Of a stretch of 64,000 nucleotides of DNA, positions 1 through 8,583 are shown in pieces; positions within the stretch are counted from its first letter, which is position 1, and each line of letters starts with the position of its first letter. The DNA is taken from positions 1,426,001 through 1,490,000 of the forward strand of contig NZ_CADIJQ010000001.1 in assembly GCF_902859595.1 (NCBI RefSeq). The letters are read 5' to 3'. The DNA is from Achromobacter kerstersii (GTDB lineage Bacteria > Pseudomonadota > Gammaproteobacteria > Burkholderiales > Burkholderiaceae_B). The notes beneath the pieces were generated by a model. The model saw only the letters and a list, made by a program, of their open reading frames with translations. It had not been told where the DNA came from and did no database searches. A program made the position numbers and the translations under genes.

Positions 1-308
1 AGCAACATGGCGGGCGCAGCCAGCCGCAGCGGCAGGCGCCACAGCGTGTGTCCGCACGCCACGCGCAGGTGCATGCCGATGGCGAACAGCGATACCGGCA
101 GCGCGGCTTCGGTGATCAGCCGCAGCGCATGGCGGTCGTCGTACACGTCCAAGGTCAGCAGGCCCAGGCCTGCCGGGCCGATCAGGAAGCCGACAGCCAG
201 GTAGATCATGGCGCCCGTCATCGGCAGCGCGTCGATGAAACGCTTGGCCAGCGCCATCAGCGCGAACAGCGCGCCGATCAGCAGGAACCAGACCGCTTCG
301 ATATTCAC
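1..308 (-). CDS. Cation/proton antiporter, N-terminal part (cut by window edge)
   Basis: The minus strand reads an open frame from a GTG at 308 to the window edge, about 102 residues. It starts MNIEAVWFLLIGALFALMAL and continues with FLIGPAGLGLL and alternating hydrophobic segments, as in the first membrane helices of CPA1/CPA2 Na+/H+ exchangers. The family exchanges cations for protons across the inner membrane. The GTG at 308 has GGAG seven bases upstream; the GTG two codons earlier is too close to that ribosome site. The C-terminal part, including the ion-binding helices, is outside the window, so the subfamily cannot be given. Confidence 0.7.
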   Translation of the reverse strand, partial: MNIEAVWFLLIGALFALMALAKRFIDALPMTGAMIYLAVGFLIGPAGLGLLTLDVYDDRHALRLITEAALPVSLFAIGMHLRVACGHTLWRLPLRLAAPAML

Positions 309-347
309 GTTCACGCTCCGTACGCGATCAAGCCGGATCGCCGCGCC

Positions 348-1640
348 CTACTCGCCCAGAAACTCCGACACCGCCTCCAGCCCTTCGATGTGGTCCGCCA
401 CCACCTTCGCGATGAACGCAATGGGCACCGACAGCAGCGTGCCCCAGATGCCCCACAGCCAGGTGAACAGCAACAGCATCATGAACACCGCCACCGCGTT
501 CATGCGGGCGATGCGGCCAGACATCCAGGTCGTGACCACCACGCCGATCAAAAGCGCAATGGCGACCGAACTACCCGCCACCGCCAGCGCCGGCCCGAGC
601 TCGCCGAACTGCACCAGCGCGGCAATGCCAGTGGCCACCGCCGTCAGCAGCGGGCCGAAGTACGGAATGATGTGCAGCGCGCCAGCCACCACGGCCCAGG
701 TGGCGGCGTTTTCCAGGCCCAACAGCCGAAACACCCCCCACGACAACAGGCCCAGCACCAGGTTTGTCACCAGCATCATCGCCATGTAGCGGTGAATGGC
801 GCTGTTGATCTGGTCCAGCATGTGCACGCTGATTTTTTTCTGCGACAAGGTCTTGCCCGCCACTTTCACGAACTTGCGCTTGAACGCGTTGCCGGACAAC
901 AGCAGGAAAAACACCAGGAACACGCCCATGGTCGCCTGGCCCAGAAAGGCGGCCAGGCCCTTGGAGCCCCACAGCAGGATGTCGCTAAGACCCGAATCGG
1001 ACTTGGCCACGACCACTTGCCGGCCCGGCGCAATGCCGCCAGTGTCTTGCAGCACGCTGGCCGCGCCTTTGACGCGTTCCATGATCGAGCCATCCCCGCT
1101 GGTAAAGCCGCTAAGCGTGCGAGACAACTTCGCAGAGATTTCAGGCAGCGCCTGCACGATGGAGCCCACCTGGCTTTGCGTGGCGTAGACCAGCCCGGTC
1201 AGGCCAATAGCCATCACCCCCATCAACACCAGAATGCCCACGGCACGCGGCAAGCGGGCGCGCTCCATCAGCGTGACGGCGGGGTCCAGCGCATAGGCCA
1301 CGACAATCGCCATCACCACCGGCACGATGAATTCCTGCGCGAGCTTCAACGAAAACAGCACGGCCAGCACCGTCAGCGTGGTCAGGCAGGCGCCGCGCGC
1401 CCACACGTGCGTGACGTTGGGCGCAATATCGGGGATCAAGCCGACGTCTTGCGCGGTGACTTTGTCTTCCTTGCCCGCCTCGTCGTTGGACGCGTCCTTG
1501 CCCGCCTCGTCGTTGGACGCGTCTTCGTGCACCACGGCGTTGGCCGCCTGGTCCTTCGCGGCCTGTTCCTTGCGCGCGGACGCACGGCTGCCGGCGTCCT
1601 CCCCGTGTGGCGTCAAGACCGCCGGCGTCATGCTTTCCAT
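348..1640 (-). CDS. AI-2E family transporter (PerM/YdiK-like permease)
   Basis: A 430-residue membrane protein. Residues 1-75 are hydrophilic and charged; the rest has about eight hydrophobic helices, including IVPVVMAIVVAYALDP early on and a late GALHIIPYFGPLLTA segment, the arrangement of the AI-2E transporter family (PerM, TqsA, YdiK). Members export small molecules or act as Na+/H+ antiporters, so the family name does not prove autoinducer transport. The N-terminal extension contains a perfect nine-residue duplication (residues 40-48 and 49-57) from a 27-bp DNA repeat. It lies just upstream of the partial antiporter on the same strand, 39 bases apart, so co-transcription is likely. Confidence 0.88.
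   Translation of the reverse strand: MESMTPAVLTPHGEDAGSRASARKEQAAKDQAANAVVHEDASNDEAGKDASNDEAGKEDKVTAQDVGLIPDIAPNVTHVWARGACLTTLTVLAVLFSLKLAQEFIVPVVMAIVVAYALDPAVTLMERARLPRAVGILVLMGVMAIGLTGLVYATQSQVGSIVQALPEISAKLSRTLSGFTSGDGSIMERVKGAASVLQDTGGIAPGRQVVVAKSDSGLSDILLWGSKGLAAFLGQATMGVFLVFFLLLSGNAFKRKFVKVAGKTLSQKKISVHMLDQINSAIHRYMAMMLVTNLVLGLLSWGVFRLLGLENAATWAVVAGALHIIPYFGPLLTAVATGIAALVQFGELGPALAVAGSSVAIALLIGVVVTTWMSGRIARMNAVAVFMMLLLFTWLWGIWGTLLSVPIAFIAKVVADHIEGLEAVSEFLGE
1470..1523. repeat. 27-bp tandem duplication inside the AI-2E transporter gene
   Basis: Two identical 27-bp units lie head to tail at 1470-1496 and 1497-1523. They encode DASNDEAGK twice in the hydrophilic N-terminal extension. The unit is a multiple of three, so the frame is kept. 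Confidence 0.95.
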
Positions 1641-1722
1641 CCTGCCCTCGCATTGAATTGTTCAATGCGCCCAGCAAGTCTCGTTCCCGGCTCGGCCAGC
1701 CGCCCGCTATTCGCCGCCCCCG

Positions 1723-2652
1723 TCAGCCCGCCACGGCCAGCAACCCCGCCTGGCCTTCATGCCCGCGCTGGGCGCGTTCCAGAATGAACTCGATCATCAT
1801 CGAAATGGCGCGCGGATGATGGCGGTTCGGCATGTACAGCATGTACATGCCGCGCCCGAAGATGCTTAAACGCCATTCCGACAGCATCGGCAGCAGTTCG
1901 CCGCGCGCAATGTCATCGTGCACCACGTAGTCAGGCACCACGCCCACGCCCAGCCCGGCCCGGATCGCGTCCCGCAGGAACGCGTAGTTGCGCGAGATGA
2001 CGGTGGGTTCCAGCACCACATGCTGCCGGGGCTGGCCGCCGTAGTAGGCCGACAGCCGCAAGGGCCGGCCAATGACGGCGGCGCTGATGATCCGGGTTTG
2101 CGCCAGATCTTCGGGCCGTTGCGCCAGCCCGTGCGCATCGGCATACGCCGGGGACGCGCAAGCCACATAGCGCACCTGCCCCAGCTCGCGCGCCACCAGA
2201 TTCTGTGGCGGCTCGGACATGATGCGCACGGCAATATCGACTTCATCGCGCAGCAGGTCGTCCACGCTGTTCTCAAACAGTACGTCCAGCACGATGTCGG
2301 GATACGCCTGCTTGAACTCCAGCAGCCACGGCGTCATCACGAATTGCCCATAGCCGCTGGGCACGCTTAAGCGCACCCGGCCTTGCGGCGTCTTGCCCAG
2401 GGTTTCCACGGACTCGCGGGCGGCGACCAGTTCGTCTTGAATGCTGCGGCCATGCTGATACAGCTTCAGGCCGATTTCGGTGGCTTCGATGTGGCGCGTC
2501 GTGCGCCGCACCAACTGCATCCCCACCGATCGCTCCAGCTGATTCAGGTGATAGCTGACATTGGCGCGCGTCATTTTCAGCCGGCGCGCGGCCTCGCTCA
2601 AATTGCCGGCATCCAGAATTTCCACCAGCAAAGTCAGGGATTTGGTGTCCAT
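1723..2652 (-). CDS. LysR-family transcriptional regulator (CrgA-like), likely regulator of the divergent beta-oxidation operon
   Basis: A 309-residue LysR regulator. The N-terminal winged helix-turn-helix covers about residues 1-60 (NLSEAARRLKMTRANVSYHL), followed by a substrate-binding domain. The ATG at 2652 is chosen because AAGGAGA lies just upstream and it gives the usual MDTKSL start; an ATG at 2679 would add nine residues with no clear ribosome site. It is transcribed away from the acyl-CoA operon that begins at 2848, the classical layout for a LysR regulator controlling its neighbour and itself. Likely ligands are a CoA thioester or the free acid; this is inference. Confidence 0.88.
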   Translation of the reverse strand: MDTKSLTLLVEILDAGNLSEAARRLKMTRANVSYHLNQLERSVGMQLVRRTTRHIEATEIGLKLYQHGRSIQDELVAARESVETLGKTPQGRVRLSVPSGYGQFVMTPWLLEFKQAYPDIVLDVLFENSVDDLLRDEVDIAVRIMSEPPQNLVARELGQVRYVACASPAYADAHGLAQRPEDLAQTRIISAAVIGRPLRLSAYYGGQPRQHVVLEPTVISRNYAFLRDAIRAGLGVGVVPDYVVHDDIARGELLPMLSEWRLSIFGRGMYMLYMPNRHHPRAISMMIEFILERAQRGHEGQAGLLAVAG

Positions 2653-2703
2653 GGGGGTCTCCTTGGGCGTGATTGTCAAATTTTCTTATCCGCCGTGTCA
2701 ATT

Positions 2704-2721
2704 CTTGATGGCATTGTCAAG
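2704..2721. promoter_or_regulatory. Candidate LysR operator between divergent promoters
   Basis: CTTGA-N8-TCAAG inverted repeat. A second overlapping repeat TCAA-TTC-TTGA lies at 2699-2709 and a further TTGTCAA at 2673. All are AT-rich islands between the LysR gene and the beta-oxidation operon. Binding by this LysR protein is inferred. Confidence 0.4.
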
Positions 2722-2847
2722 AGTTCTTTACTGGGAAAGAATAAAGAAATAAGAGCTGGAAGAAAAAAGCTGGAAGAAATAAGAGATGAGCCGTTCCCGG
2801 CTCGCCAGGCGCCGCGACGGCGGCCGCCCAACAGGAGACACGCATTC

Positions 2848-4995
2848 ATGACCGACAGCAGCACTGCCGGCGCCGCACACGCGCGCCGTGAAGACGACAT
2901 CCTGGTCATTACCCTGGACCACCCTCCCGTCAATGCGCTCAGCGCCGATGTGCGCCGCGATCTGGCCCACGCCATCGACGCCGCGCAATCCGACCCGCAA
3001 GTGCGCGCCATTCTGCTCGTCGGCGCAGGCAAGAACTTCATCGCGGGCGCCGACATCCGCGAATTCGGCAAACCGCCCAAGCCCCCCGCCCTGCCCGACG
3101 TGTGCAATCAGATCGAAGCCAGCGCCAAGCCCGTCGTGGCCGTGCTGCACGGCGCGGCGCTGGGCGGCGGGCTGGAAGTGGCGCTGGCCGCGCACTACCG
3201 CGTGGCCTTGCCCAGCGCCAAGCTGGGCTTGCCTGAAGTGAACCTGGGCTTGCTGCCCGGCGCGGGCGGCACGCAGCGCACGCCCCGGCTGATTGGCGCT
3301 GCCGCCGCGCTGGACCTGATGCTGTCGGGCAAGCACCTGTCGGCCAACGCGGCAGTGAAGGCCGGCTTGGTCGACACGCTGGCCGATGGCGAAGGTGATG
3401 GCGACAGCGCACTGGCCGCTGGCCTGGCCTACACCCGGCAGTTGCTCGCGCAAGGCGCAGGCCCGCGCCGCAGCCGCGACGCCACGGCCGCGTTGGCCGA
3501 CAAGGCCACCGCGCTGGCGCAAGCCGCGGCGGCCGGCGAACACGTCGCCAAAACGCTGCGCGGCCTGTATTCGCCCGCGAAGATCGTCGAAGCCGTGCGC
3601 GCCGCCATCGAACAACCGTTTGACGAAGGCTTGCGCACCGAACGCGCGCTGTTCCTGCAATGCCTGGACAGCCCGCAACGCGCAGGCCTCGTGCATGCCT
3701 TTTTTGCGGAACGCGAAACCACCAAGATCCCCGAACTGAAAGCAGCGCGGCCGCGCCGGCTGGACACGATCGGCGTGGTGGGCGGCGGCACGATGGGCGC
3801 GGGCATCGCCGTGTCGGTGCTGGACGCGGGGCTGCCGGTGGTGATGGTTGAACAGGACGACGCGGCGTTGGAACGTGGCCGCGGGCGCGTGGCTCAGGTG
3901 TACGACCTGCTCGTCAAGAAAGGCCGCATCACGCAGGAAGAGCGCGACGCCCGGCTGTCGCGGCTGACGGGCGCCACTTCCTACGACGCCCTGGACAACG
4001 CCGACCTGATCATCGAAGCCGTGTTCGAAGACATGGACGTGAAGCTGGCCGTCTTCGCGCAACTGGACCGGGTGGCCAAACCCGGCGCGGTGCTCGCCAC
4101 CAACACGTCTTACCTGGACGTGAACCGCATCGCCTCGGCCACGCGCGGGCCGGCCGATGTGCTGGGCCTGCACTTCTTCTCGCCCGCCAACATCATGAAG
4201 TTGCTGGAGATCGTGGTGGGCGAACACACGTCGCCCGAAACGGTGGCCACCGGTTTCGAGCTGGCGCGTAAGCTGCGCAAGACGCCCGTGCGGGCGGGCG
4301 TATGCGACGGCTTTATCGGCAACCGCATCCTTGCCGTGCATCGCCAGGCGGCAGACATGATGATGGAAGACGGCGCATCGCCCTACGACATCGACGCAGC
4401 GGTGCGCGAATTCGGCTACCCCATGGGTCCGTATCAAATGGCGGACTTGGCGGGCGGCGACATCGGCTGGGCCACGCGCAAGCGCCGCGCCGCCACGCGC
4501 GACCCGGCATTGCGCTACGTGCAAATTCCCGACCGCCTGTGCGAACGCGGCTGGTTCGGCCAAAAGACCGGCCGGGGCTTTTATCTGTATGCCGATGGCG
4601 CACGCGTTGGCACGCCCGACCCGGAAGTGCTGGCCATCATCGACGAAGAACGCCGCCGCGCGGGCGTCACGCCGCGCCCGTTCACGCAGGAAGACATCCA
4701 GCGCCGCTATCTGGCCGCCATGATCAACGAAGCCGCCAACGTGCTGCACCAGGGCATTGCGCTGCGCCCGTCGGACGTGGACGTGGTGTTTCTGTCCGGC
4801 TACGGCTTTCCGCGCTATCGCGGCGGCCCGATGCACTACGCCGACAGCGTGGGCCTGGACCGCGTGCTGGCCGACATCCGCAGCTACGCGAAGGAAGACC
4901 CGGCGTTCTGGAAACCGTCGCCGCTGCTCGTGCAGCTGGCCGAATCCGGCCGCAACTTCGCCAGCCTGAATCAGGCTGCAACTTCGCCAGCTTGA
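2848..4995 (+). CDS. Bifunctional enoyl-CoA hydratase / 3-hydroxyacyl-CoA dehydrogenase (FadB/FadJ/PimF type)
   Basis: A 715-residue fusion enzyme for two steps of beta-oxidation: hydration of 2-enoyl-CoA and NAD-dependent oxidation of 3-hydroxyacyl-CoA. Residues 1-190 form the crotonase domain, with both catalytic glutamates present in [12 protein letters not shown] and [15 protein letters not shown]. The dehydrogenase half starts near residue 305 with the NAD-binding [10 protein letters not shown] and has the catalytic HFFSPA histidine. The ATG at 2848 follows AGGAGACACGCATTC. First gene of an operon with thiolase, two acyl-CoA dehydrogenases, a CoA ligase and a Bug receptor. Its last codons are altered by a 26-bp duplication, giving a tail TSPA. 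Confidence 0.93.
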   Translation: MTDSSTAGAAHARREDDILVITLDHPPVNALSADVRRDLAHAIDAAQSDPQVRAILLVGAGKNFIAGADIREFGKPPKPPALPDVCNQIEASAKPVVAVLHGAALGGGLEVALAAHYRVALPSAKLGLPEVNLGLLPGAGGTQRTPRLIGAAAALDLMLSGKHLSANAAVKAGLVDTLADGEGDGDSALAAGLAYTRQLLAQGAGPRRSRDATAALADKATALAQAAAAGEHVAKTLRGLYSPAKIVEAVRAAIEQPFDEGLRTERALFLQCLDSPQRAGLVHAFFAERETTKIPELKAARPRRLDTIGVVGGGTMGAGIAVSVLDAGLPVVMVEQDDAALERGRGRVAQVYDLLVKKGRITQEERDARLSRLTGATSYDALDNADLIIEAVFEDMDVKLAVFAQLDRVAKPGAVLATNTSYLDVNRIASATRGPADVLGLHFFSPANIMKLLEIVVGEHTSPETVATGFELARKLRKTPVRAGVCDGFIGNRILAVHRQAADMMMEDGASPYDIDAAVREFGYPMGPYQMADLAGGDIGWATRKRRAATRDPALRYVQIPDRLCERGWFGQKTGRGFYLYADGARVGTPDPEVLAIIDEERRRAGVTPRPFTQEDIQRRYLAAMINEAANVLHQGIALRPSDVDVVFLSGYGFPRYRGGPMHYADSVGLDRVLADIRSYAKEDPAFWKPSPLLVQLAESGRNFASLNQAATSPA

Positions 4996-5003
4996 ACCAG
5001 GCT
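4952..5003. repeat. 26-bp tandem duplication at the 3' end of the hydratase/dehydrogenase gene
   Basis: Copies at 4952-4977 and 4978-5003 differ at two bases. Because 26 is not a multiple of three, the second copy is read in a different frame and ends at a new TGA (4993-4995). Read in the original frame, the second copy would give NFASLNQAA and the TGA at 5008, which was probably the ancestral end. Confidence 0.93.
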
Positions 5004-5037
5004 GCCTGATCCCACCTTTTCATTACCGGACATCCTC

Positions 5038-6219
5038 ATGCGCGAAGCCGTTATCGTCTCTACCGCCCGCACCCCCATCACCAAGGCGGGGCGCGGCGAA
5101 TTCAACCTGATCGCCGGCCCCACGCTGGCCGGCCACGCCGTGCGCGCCGCCGTTGACCGCGCCGGCATAGACCCCGCCCTGATCGAAGACGCCTTCATCG
5201 GCTGCGGCTACCCCGAAGGCGCCACGGGCCGCAACATCGGCCGCCAGGCCGTCATCCGCGCCGGCCTGCCGGTGAGCGTCGGCGGCGCCACCATCAACCG
5301 TTATTGCGCGTCGGGCCTGCAAGCCATTGCGTCCGCCGCCAGCCGCATCGTGATGGACGGCGCGCCCGCCGTCATCGCGGGCGGCGTTGAGCTGGTCTCG
5401 CAAATCCGCACCCGCGACGATGGCGTCAGCGGCATGGACCCGTGGATACTCGCCAACAAACCCGAGCTCTATCTGCCGATGATCGAAACGGCGGACATCG
5501 TGGCCGCCCGCTACGGCATCAGCCGCGAAGCGCAAGACCGCTTCGCAGCGCTTAGCCAGGCCCGCACCGAAGCCGCCCAAGCCGCCGGCCGCTACCGCGA
5601 AGAGATCATCGCCGTCACCACCACCATGTCCGTCACTGACCGCGCCACCGGTGCCGTCAGCGAGCGCGAAGTCACGGTCGACAAAGACACCTGCAACCGC
5701 CCCGGCACCACCTACGAGGCCCTGGCGGGCCTTGCCCCGGTACGCGGCGAGGGCCAGTTCGTCACGGCGGGCAATGCCTCGCAGCTGTCAGACGGCGCGG
5801 CGGCCTGCGTGCTGATGGAAGCCGCCGAAGCCCAACGCGCCGGCATCCGCCCGCTGGGCGCGTTCCGTGGCCTGGCCATCGCCGGATGCGAACCCGACGA
5901 AATGGGCATCGGCCCCGTCTACGCCGTGCCCAAGCTGCTGGCGCGCCACGGCTTGAAGGTCGAAGACATCGACCTCTGGGAATTGAACGAAGCGTTTGCG
6001 TCGCAAGCCCTGTATTGCCAGGAAAAGCTGGGCATCCCCCTGGACCGCCTGAACGTGGACGGCGGCTCCATTGCGCTGGGCCATCCGTTTGGCGTGACCG
6101 GCGCGCGCCTGGCAGGCCATGTGCTGATCGAAGGCCGCCGCCGTGGCGCCCGCTATGCCGTCGTCACGATGTGCATCGGCGGCGGCATGGGCGCAGCCGG
6201 CCTGTTTGAAATCTACTAA
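5038..6219 (+). CDS. Acetyl-CoA C-acyltransferase (thiolase), FadA/PimB type
   Basis: A 393-residue thiolase that cleaves 3-ketoacyl-CoA with CoA to acetyl-CoA and a shortened acyl-CoA. The three catalytic residues are visible: Cys90 in [11 protein letters not shown], His349 in LGHPFGVTG and Cys379 in [12 protein letters not shown]. Length is standard. It follows the hydratase/dehydrogenase gene after about 40 bases (shortened by the upstream duplication) and is followed after eight bases by the first acyl-CoA dehydrogenase, so it is the third enzyme of the same spiral. Confidence 0.95.
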   Translation: MREAVIVSTARTPITKAGRGEFNLIAGPTLAGHAVRAAVDRAGIDPALIEDAFIGCGYPEGATGRNIGRQAVIRAGLPVSVGGATINRYCASGLQAIASAASRIVMDGAPAVIAGGVELVSQIRTRDDGVSGMDPWILANKPELYLPMIETADIVAARYGISREAQDRFAALSQARTEAAQAAGRYREEIIAVTTTMSVTDRATGAVSEREVTVDKDTCNRPGTTYEALAGLAPVRGEGQFVTAGNASQLSDGAAACVLMEAAEAQRAGIRPLGAFRGLAIAGCEPDEMGIGPVYAVPKLLARHGLKVEDIDLWELNEAFASQALYCQEKLGIPLDRLNVDGGSIALGHPFGVTGARLAGHVLIEGRRRGARYAVVTMCIGGGMGAAGLFEIY

Positions 6220-6227
6220 GGACCGAC

Positions 6228-7424
6228 ATGGACTTGGAATTCACCCCTGAAGAAAACGCCTTCCGCGACGAAGTGCGCGCCTTCCTGGCGGCCAAGCTGC
6301 CGTCGCGCCTGTCTGACAAGGTCGCGCAAGGCAAGCTGCTGACGCGTGACGACATGGTCGAATGGCACGCCATCCTGAACCAGCACGGCTGGCTGGCCAG
6401 CCACTGGCCCGTGGAATACGGCGGCACCGGCTGGACCACCACGCAGAAATACATCTTCGACAACGAATGCGCGATGGCCGCCGCGCCCCGCGTCGTGCCC
6501 TTCGGGCTGAGCATGCTGGGCCCGGTGCTGATCAAGTACGGCAACGAAGCGCAGCGCAGCCACTGGCTGCCGCGCATTCTGGACGGCAGCGACTGGTGGT
6601 GCCAGGGCTATTCCGAACCCGGCGCGGGTTCCGACCTGGCCTCCGTCAAGACCACCGCCGTGCGCGATGGCGATAGCTACATCGTCAACGGCCAGAAAAC
6701 CTGGACCACGCTGGGCCAGTACGCCAACATGATTTTCTGCCTGGTGCGGACCTCGCAAGAAGGCCGGCGCCAGGAAGGCATCAGCTTCCTGCTGGTCGAC
6801 ATGAACAGCCCGGGCGTGGAAGTGCGCCCGATCATCACGCTGGACGGCGAACACGAAGTCAACGAAGTGTTCTTCTCGGACGTGCGCGTACCGGTTGAAA
6901 ACCTGGTGGGCGAAGAGAACCGCGGCTGGACTTGCGCCAAGTACCTGCTGACCTATGAACGCACCAACATCGCGGGCGTGGGCCAGTCCACCGCCGCCTT
7001 GGAACGCCTGAAGGCCGTGGCCGCCAAGCAGAAAAAGCATGGCCGCCCGCTGGCCGAAGATCCGGATTTTGCGGCCCGCATGGCGCGCGTCGAAATCGAA
7101 CTGGCCAACATGCGCACCACCAATCTGCGCGTGGTGGCGGCTGTGGCGGGCGGCGGCGCGCCCGGCGCGGAAAGCTCGATGCTGAAGATACGCGGCACGC
7201 AGATCCGCCAGGAAATCACGGCGCTGCAACGCCGCGCCATGGGGCCGTACGCGCGCCCCTTCGTGCCGGAAGCGCTGCACGATGGCTACGACGCCCCGCC
7301 CATCGGGCCGGAAGGCGCCGAGAGCGCCGCCGCGCAGTACTTCAACAGCCGCAAGCTGTCGATCTTCGGCGGCTCCAATGAAATCCAGAAGAACATCATC
7401 TCGAAGATGATCCTGGGACTGTAA
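6228..7424 (+). CDS. Acyl-CoA dehydrogenase, resembling the pimeloyl-CoA dehydrogenase large subunit (PimC type)
   Basis: A 398-residue FAD-dependent acyl-CoA dehydrogenase with the usual N-terminal helical, middle beta (GYSEPGAGSDLASVKT) and C-terminal helical domains. It introduces the 2,3 double bond of acyl-CoA and passes electrons to ETF. The usual catalytic glutamate of the YEGTNE motif is replaced: the sequence reads FGGSNEIQKN. A glutamate is present at the alternative isovaleryl-CoA dehydrogenase-like position in LLTYERTNIAG. It pairs with the next gene, which has neither, as in heteromeric dehydrogenases. Substrate is probably a dicarboxylyl- or alicyclic acyl-CoA, by resemblance to pim operons. 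Confidence 0.9.
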   Translation: MDLEFTPEENAFRDEVRAFLAAKLPSRLSDKVAQGKLLTRDDMVEWHAILNQHGWLASHWPVEYGGTGWTTTQKYIFDNECAMAAAPRVVPFGLSMLGPVLIKYGNEAQRSHWLPRILDGSDWWCQGYSEPGAGSDLASVKTTAVRDGDSYIVNGQKTWTTLGQYANMIFCLVRTSQEGRRQEGISFLLVDMNSPGVEVRPIITLDGEHEVNEVFFSDVRVPVENLVGEENRGWTCAKYLLTYERTNIAGVGQSTAALERLKAVAAKQKKHGRPLAEDPDFAARMARVEIELANMRTTNLRVVAAVAGGGAPGAESSMLKIRGTQIRQEITALQRRAMGPYARPFVPEALHDGYDAPPIGPEGAESAAAQYFNSRKLSIFGGSNEIQKNIISKMILGL

Positions 7425-7433
7425 GGGCCGGCC

Positions 7434-8567
7434 ATGAACTTTGAACACACCGAAGACCGGCGCATGCTGTCAGACATGCTGCGCCGCTTTGTCAGCGAGC
7501 AATACGACTTCGCCACCCGCGAACGCCACGCGCAATCGCCGCAAGGCTACAGCGTGGAATTCTGGCGCCGCTATGCCGAACTCGGCGCCATCGGCGCCTT
7601 GTTTACCGAAGCCGATGGCGGGCTGGGCGGCGCGGGCTTTGATATCTCGGTCGTCTTTGAGGCGCTGGGCCGGGGGCTGGTGGTCGAACCCTTCCTGGAC
7701 GCGCTGATGGTCGGCAGCGCCATTGCCGCCGCCGGCACACCCGCGCAACGCGAAGCGCTGGACGGCTTGATCGCAGGCGGCATTACCGCCGCGCTGGCGC
7801 AGGGCGAACCCGATTCCGGCTACGACCTGAACCAGGTGCGCACGCGCGCCGAACGCGCAGGCGACGGTTGGGTGATCAACGGCGCCAAGGCCGTCGTCAC
7901 GGCGGGCGAACATGCCGACTTGTTCCTGGTGTCTGCCCGCAGCGCTGGCGCGGAAGACGACGAAGCCGGCGTCAGCCTGTTCCTGGTCAGCGCCGGCACG
8001 CCGGGCCTGTCGGTGCGCGGCTACGGCCTGATCGACGGCGGACGCGCCGCTGAACTCACGTTCGATAACGTCAAGCTTGGCCCTGACACGCTTTTGGGCG
8101 AGGCCGGCGCGGGCTACTCCGTGCTGGAACGCGCCGTGGGCCGGGGCATCCTGGCGCTGTGCTCGGAAGCCGTGGGCGCAATGGATTGCGCGCGCGACGC
8201 CACGCTGGAATACCTGCGCACGCGCCGCCAGTTCGGCACGCCCATCGGCAGCTTCCAGGCCTTGCAACACCGCATGGCAGACGTGCTGCTGGAAATCGAA
8301 CAAGCGCGATCCGCCGTCATCAACGCCGCCGCCGCCCTTGACCACCCTGACCGCGCCACCCGCGAACGCGCGCTGTCCGCCGCCAAGACCACCATCGGCC
8401 GCATCGGCACGCTGGTGGCCGAAGAAAGCATCCAGCTGCACGGCGGCATCGGCATGACGTGGGAGCTGCCGCTGGCGCATTACGCCAAGCGCCTTGTCAT
8501 GATCGACCACCAACTGGGCGACGAAGACCACCACCTGCGCCGCTACATCGCGCTGGGGCAGGCGTAA
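7434..8567 (+). CDS. Acyl-CoA dehydrogenase, resembling the pimeloyl-CoA dehydrogenase small subunit (PimD type)
   Basis: A 377-residue acyl-CoA dehydrogenase paralogue, nine bases downstream of the large subunit gene. The fold is complete: N-terminal helices, LAQGEPDSGYDLNQVRT in the middle domain and ESIQLHGGIGMTWELPLAHYAKRL near the end. It lacks the EGTNE glutamate and also the alternative helix-G glutamate (region LERAVGRGILAL), so it may be the non-catalytic partner that shapes the active site or binds FAD jointly with the large subunit. That division of labour is inferred from known heteromeric enzymes. Confidence 0.87.
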   Translation: MNFEHTEDRRMLSDMLRRFVSEQYDFATRERHAQSPQGYSVEFWRRYAELGAIGALFTEADGGLGGAGFDISVVFEALGRGLVVEPFLDALMVGSAIAAAGTPAQREALDGLIAGGITAALAQGEPDSGYDLNQVRTRAERAGDGWVINGAKAVVTAGEHADLFLVSARSAGAEDDEAGVSLFLVSAGTPGLSVRGYGLIDGGRAAELTFDNVKLGPDTLLGEAGAGYSVLERAVGRGILALCSEAVGAMDCARDATLEYLRTRRQFGTPIGSFQALQHRMADVLLEIEQARSAVINAAAALDHPDRATRERALSAAKTTIGRIGTLVAEESIQLHGGIGMTWELPLAHYAKRLVMIDHQLGDEDHHLRRYIALGQA

Positions 8568-8583
8568 GCGGAGGGCTACGGAC

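Noticed and set aside
48..1787. Long plus-strand open frame opposite the AI-2E transporter
   Set aside because: GC-rich antisense shadow; product is rich in Arg, His and Gln without any recognisable domain.
2728..4836. 702-codon minus-strand frame opposite the hydratase/dehydrogenase gene
   Set aside because: Shadow of a confidently assigned gene, with biased composition and no ribosome site.
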